Assembly: GCA_033857955.1 (NCBI GenBank)
Contig: JAWVCW010000022.1
Location: 1 to 64,000 of the forward strand
DNA from: Gaiellasilicea sp033857955
Lineage (GTDB): Bacteria > Actinomycetota > Thermoleophilia > Gaiellales > Gaiellaceae
DNA length: 64,000 nucleotides
Reading direction: 5' to 3'
Shown: positions 61,544 through 64,000 of the stretch, piece after piece
Numbering within the stretch: the stretch's first letter is position 1
Layout of the letters: each line of letters opens with the position of its first letter
Translations under genes and position numbers: made by a program
The notes under the pieces: model-generated
What the model was told of the DNA's origin: nothing
The model's input: only the letters and a program-made list of their open reading frames with translations
Databases searched by the model: none

Positions 61544-62319
61544 AGGACACGCTCTTCTTCACGCGGATCCGCACCCATGCCAAGTGGGTGTTCGTGTTCC
61601 TCGCCCTCTCGTTCCTCGTCGGATTCGTGATCTTCAACGTCGGTGGCTCAGGCTCAGGCGGAGGCATCGGCGAGCTCCTCCGGGACGGTGGCAACCCTAC
61701 GAGCGGGAACGTCTCCCTGTCAGACGCACGCAAGCAGGTTGAGAAGAACCCGAACAGCGCGCAGGCCCAGCGAGACCTCGCGACAGCGCTCCAGGAGAAC
61801 GGCCAAACGGACCCGGCGATCGTCGCGCTCACACGCTATGTCGAGCTCAAGCCGAAGGATCAGGACGCGTTGCGCGAGCTGGCCGGCCTCCACCTCGGAC
61901 AGGGCAGCACGTTCGCGCAGGACGCGCAGGAAGCTCAGCTGCGCTCGAGCTACGTCACCTTCGGCTCCACCTTCAGCTCGCCACTCGACCTCGGCGACGG
62001 CAAGACGCTCCCACCCGATCCGATCGACCAGGCAATCTCGACCCAGGCGAGCCAGGCCGTCAGCGAGGCCTACGCGAAGGCACAGAGGTCGTTCCAGGCA
62101 GCGGAGGCCACGTACGAGAAGCTCGTCGCCGTGGCGCCGAACGACCCCAACATTCAGCTGGAGCTGGCCCAGGCCGCCCAGCAGAGCGGCGACTACCCCA
62201 GGGCGATCGCCGCGTACCAGAAGTTCCTGAAGCTGGCGCCGGACGACCCGAGTGCGGGGATCGTGAAGCAGCAGATCGCGCAGCTGAAGTCAGCGCAGGC
62301 CCAGCCTTCATCTGGTTAG
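61438..62319 (+). CDS. Membrane-anchored TPR protein
   Basis: 293 residues from GTG, chosen because GAGGAGG lies 6 nt upstream. A basic cytosolic start, one membrane helix (WVFVFLALSFLVGFVIFNV, about 50-68), a Gly-rich linker, then tetratricopeptide units at about 95-150 (ARKQVEKNPNSAQAQRDLATALQ) and 220-285 (NDPNIQLELAQAAQQSGDYPRAIAAYQKFL). It may scaffold envelope complexes; partner unknown. It overlaps the amidohydrolase gene by 106 nt in the same direction, much more than is usual here. Confidence 0.83.
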   Translation: MARADRRRVRSAKSNAGSGARRRDTARRDSDLAALEDTLFFTRIRTHAKWVFVFLALSFLVGFVIFNVGGSGSGGGIGELLRDGGNPTSGNVSLSDARKQVEKNPNSAQAQRDLATALQENGQTDPAIVALTRYVELKPKDQDALRELAGLHLGQGSTFAQDAQEAQLRSSYVTFGSTFSSPLDLGDGKTLPPDPIDQAISTQASQAVSEAYAKAQRSFQAAEATYEKLVAVAPNDPNIQLELAQAAQQSGDYPRAIAAYQKFLKLAPDDPSAGIVKQQIAQLKSAQAQPSSG

Positions 62320-62380
62320 ACTCACCAGCGACAGGGAAGAGAACCGCATCCTGTAGACGATCACCGGGGGCACACATCAG

Positions 62381-62731
62381 ATGAACTTCGACGTCAAGAC
62401 CGAAAAGCTGAGCGAGGGCCAGTACGTGATCTCCCTCACGGGCGAGGTCGACCTCTACACGGCCCCGGAGTTCAAGCAGCAGCTGCTCGAAGTGATCGAT
62501 CAGGGAGCCCGCGACGTGATCGTCGACCTCAGCAACACGACGTTCATCGACTCGACCACACTCGGGGTGCTCGTTGGTGGCGTGAAGCGACTACGGACAA
62601 ACGACGGACAGCTCTCGCTCGTCTGCAGCGACCGAAACATCACGAAGATCTTCGAGATCACCGGCCTTGATCGCGTCTTCGCGATCCACCCGACGCTCGA
62701 CGCTGCCCTCGGCACGGGATCTGCCGCCTAG
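62381..62731 (+). CDS. STAS-domain anti-sigma factor antagonist
   Basis: 116 residues, SpoIIAA/RsbV type. ISLTGEVDLYTAPEFKQQLLEV is the N-terminal half, and VIVDLSNTTFIDSTTLGVLVGGVKRLR carries Ser58, the residue phosphorylated by the partner kinase anti-sigma factor. It would free a stress sigma factor when unphosphorylated. No RsbW-like gene or sigma gene is close by. One base separates it from the cytochrome gene. Confidence 0.92.
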   Translation: MNFDVKTEKLSEGQYVISLTGEVDLYTAPEFKQQLLEVIDQGARDVIVDLSNTTFIDSTTLGVLVGGVKRLRTNDGQLSLVCSDRNITKIFEITGLDRVFAIHPTLDAALGTGSAA

Positions 62732-62732
62732 C

Positions 62733-63398
62733 GTGCGGTTGCGCGGGCTGGCCGGTGCCTGCGCGGTTCTGATCGCGGCCCTGGCCGCGACCGGGTGCGG
62801 CACCACCGGTCTCCCCGAGGCGGGGGCCGGCGACACGACCCGCGGCAAGGAGCTGTTCAAGGAGAAGTGCAGCGCGTGCCACACGCTGGCGGACGCGGGC
62901 ACACAGGGTGCGGTCGGACCGAACCTCGACGACGCCTTTCGCCAGTCGCGCGCGGACGGTCTCGGGGACAGGACGATCGAGTCCGTCGTCCGCGGCCAGA
63001 TCGCGTATCCAGTGGAACACCCGTCGACCGGTGCCCCTGGGATGCCCGCCGACATCGTCACCGGCGAGGATGCGGACTCGGTCGCAGCGTACGTGGCGTC
63101 GGTCGCGGCGATGCCGGTGCGGGCGCAGCCCGGAGAGGTCGCGGGCGGCGGCAAGGGCGCGCCGGCGGACGGAAAGGCGATCTTCGCCGAGGCCGGCTGC
63201 GGCGGCTGCCACACGCTCAAGGCTGCGGGCGCGAGCGGGACGGTCGGCCCGAACCTCGACGACGCGAAGCCGTCGAAGGAGCTCGTGATCGACCGTGTCA
63301 CGAACGGCAAGGGCGTGATGCCCTCCTTCAAGGACTCCTACTCGGCAGAGCAGATCGCAGCCGTCGCCGACTACGTCTCCAAGAACGCCGGCAAGTAG
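62733..63398 (+). CDS. Dihaem c-type cytochrome lipoprotein
   Basis: 221 residues from GTG. A signal peptide ending in a lipobox (LAATGC) suggests a membrane-anchored lipoprotein. Two haem sites are CSACHT (near 50) and CGGCHT (near 150), each in a class I cytochrome c domain with a later Met (PGMPAD and VMPSFKD) as the second iron ligand. It probably carries electrons outside the membrane, for example to an oxidase; no oxidase gene is present. One base after the STAS gene, so possibly the same transcript. Confidence 0.92.
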   Translation: MRLRGLAGACAVLIAALAATGCGTTGLPEAGAGDTTRGKELFKEKCSACHTLADAGTQGAVGPNLDDAFRQSRADGLGDRTIESVVRGQIAYPVEHPSTGAPGMPADIVTGEDADSVAAYVASVAAMPVRAQPGEVAGGGKGAPADGKAIFAEAGCGGCHTLKAAGASGTVGPNLDDAKPSKELVIDRVTNGKGVMPSFKDSYSAEQIAAVADYVSKNAGK

Positions 63399-63421
63399 GC
63401 CCCGGCCGAACCGGCCATGCC

Positions 63422-63436
63422 CGGGGTCAGACCCCG
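63422..63436. repeat. REP-like palindrome beside the transposase
   Basis: CGGGGTC-A-GACCCCG is a perfect 15-bp palindrome 32 nt from the end of the REP-associated transposase gene. GGGGTC-type palindromes are the usual partners of such transposases. The window stops at CGACGGGG on the far side of the gene, which could be the start of a second copy, but the rest is not visible. Confidence 0.6.
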
Positions 63437-63467
63437 TCATGCCCGAAACAGACGGGTCTCCGCACAG

Positions 63468-63941
63468 CTACGCGAAGTTCATGTCGAGCTCACCCTGGAG
63501 GAGTCGCTCGATGCCCGAGTAGCTGCTCCACGGCCAGTCCTCGGGCCTGTCGCAGAGGCCCGCCGCCACCGGATTCAGGGCGAAGTACTGCAGGCAGGAC
63601 AGGTAATGCTCCGTCGTCTCGACGAGGCCGGCCTTGTACCGACCCTGAACCAGCGCACCTCGCCGGCCGTGGCGGAGGTTGAACTCCTGGACGTACTGCG
63701 ACGCAAGGAACTGCATGCCGAGCGGCAGCGTCGGCTCAGGAGTCTGGACGAGCAAATGGACGTGGTTCGACATGTGGCAGTACCCGTGCAGCTGCCACCT
63801 GGCACGCTTCGCTGCGATCTCGAGAAGTCGATCGAACGTCACGTGGTCCGTCGAATCGACGAAGAGGATCTCGTGGCCCGTCGCCCGCTGGGTGACGTGG
63901 AAAACACCGTTCGGGACGTGGACGCGGAGAGGGCGTGGCAC
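63468..63941 (-). mobile_element. REP-associated tyrosine transposase (RAYT)
   Basis: 157 residues, Y1-transposase fold. The HUH-type motif is in CHMSNHVHLLVQTP (His-x-His), with the start PRPLRVHVPNGVFHVTQRA and GRYKAGLVETTEHYLSCLQYFALNPV, where YLSCLQYFALNPV holds the family's tyrosine region. RAYTs are usually single-copy genes that spread REP sequences rather than autonomous insertion sequences; a REP-like palindrome is next to its 3' end. The gene looks intact. Confidence 0.9.
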
Positions 63942-64000
63942 CCGTCGAACGTACCGGCGCAGGTGTGCCGCGGGTAGTGGGCCTTCGGGACACGACGGGG

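Overview
This is a G+C-rich chromosomal stretch with dense coding on both strands, many GTG/TTG starts and frequent 4-nt ATGA/GTGA gene overlaps. Gene content points to an actinobacterium: an fhaA-fhaB-pstP-rodA-pbpA-pknB cell-wall/kinase cluster, a PdtaS/PdtaR-like HisKA_2-ANTAR pair, a SUF iron-sulphur system with SufU, and a dCTP deaminase of the DCD:DUT type. I favour a deep-branching lineage such as Thermoleophilia (Gaiellales/Solirubrobacterales), but this is inference from gene content and not from a marker gene. No rRNA, tRNA, CRISPR array, prophage or plasmid gene was recognised; the only mobile-type gene is a REP-associated transposase at the right end.

Layout. 1-5.3 kb: end of a UvrA-like gene, then a PdtaS/PdtaR/SnoaL-like operon, a TetR regulator divergent from a DUF805-SRPBCC membrane fusion, and a PRC-barrel protein. 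5.3-12 kb: nitrogen assimilation. An alpha-type glutamine synthetase and an ABC-2 exporter lie on the minus strand; a beta-type glutamine synthetase, an unusual PII protein and AmtB lie on the plus strand behind a leader that contains two adjacent six-base-loop hairpins and an intrinsic terminator. 12-18.5 kb: a SIMPL-domain secreted protein, then a complete PEP-dependent dihydroxyacetone kinase system (IclR regulator, DhaM, HPr, enzyme I, DhaL, DhaK, glycerol facilitator) with matching operator-like palindromes at both of its promoter regions. 18.5-24.4 kb: argH-argG with tandem ARG-like boxes, a rhodanese, and small poorly known proteins.

24.5-38.7 kb: cell envelope and signalling. A polytopic Ser/Thr kinase, FhaA, FhaB, PP2C phosphatase, RodA/FtsW, penicillin-binding protein, PASTA kinase and D-Ala-D-Ala ligase read as one operon; on the opposite strand are a 1022-residue cyclase/AAA+/TPR regulator and a third Ser/Thr kinase with a discoidin-like outer domain. 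38.9-44 kb: GabT divergent from PdxH, a CBS pair, a DUF4015 glycosidase-like lipid- or membrane-anchored protein, Dcd, and an NDUFA9-like reductase. 44.06-44.37 kb is a gene-free stretch with a strongly structured RNA-like element.

44.4-58.6 kb: two SUF blocks (SufS-SufU-Rieske and SufC-SufB-VOC-SufD) about 8.5 kb apart, with EttA, an MFS exporter, YceH, an AAA+ protein, an orphan sensor kinase and a TolB-like propeller between them. 58.7-64 kb: a decayed short-chain dehydrogenase, TatA-TatC, an amidohydrolase that overlaps a TPR protein, a STAS protein, a dihaem lipoprotein cytochrome c, and a REP-associated transposase beside a REP-like palindrome.
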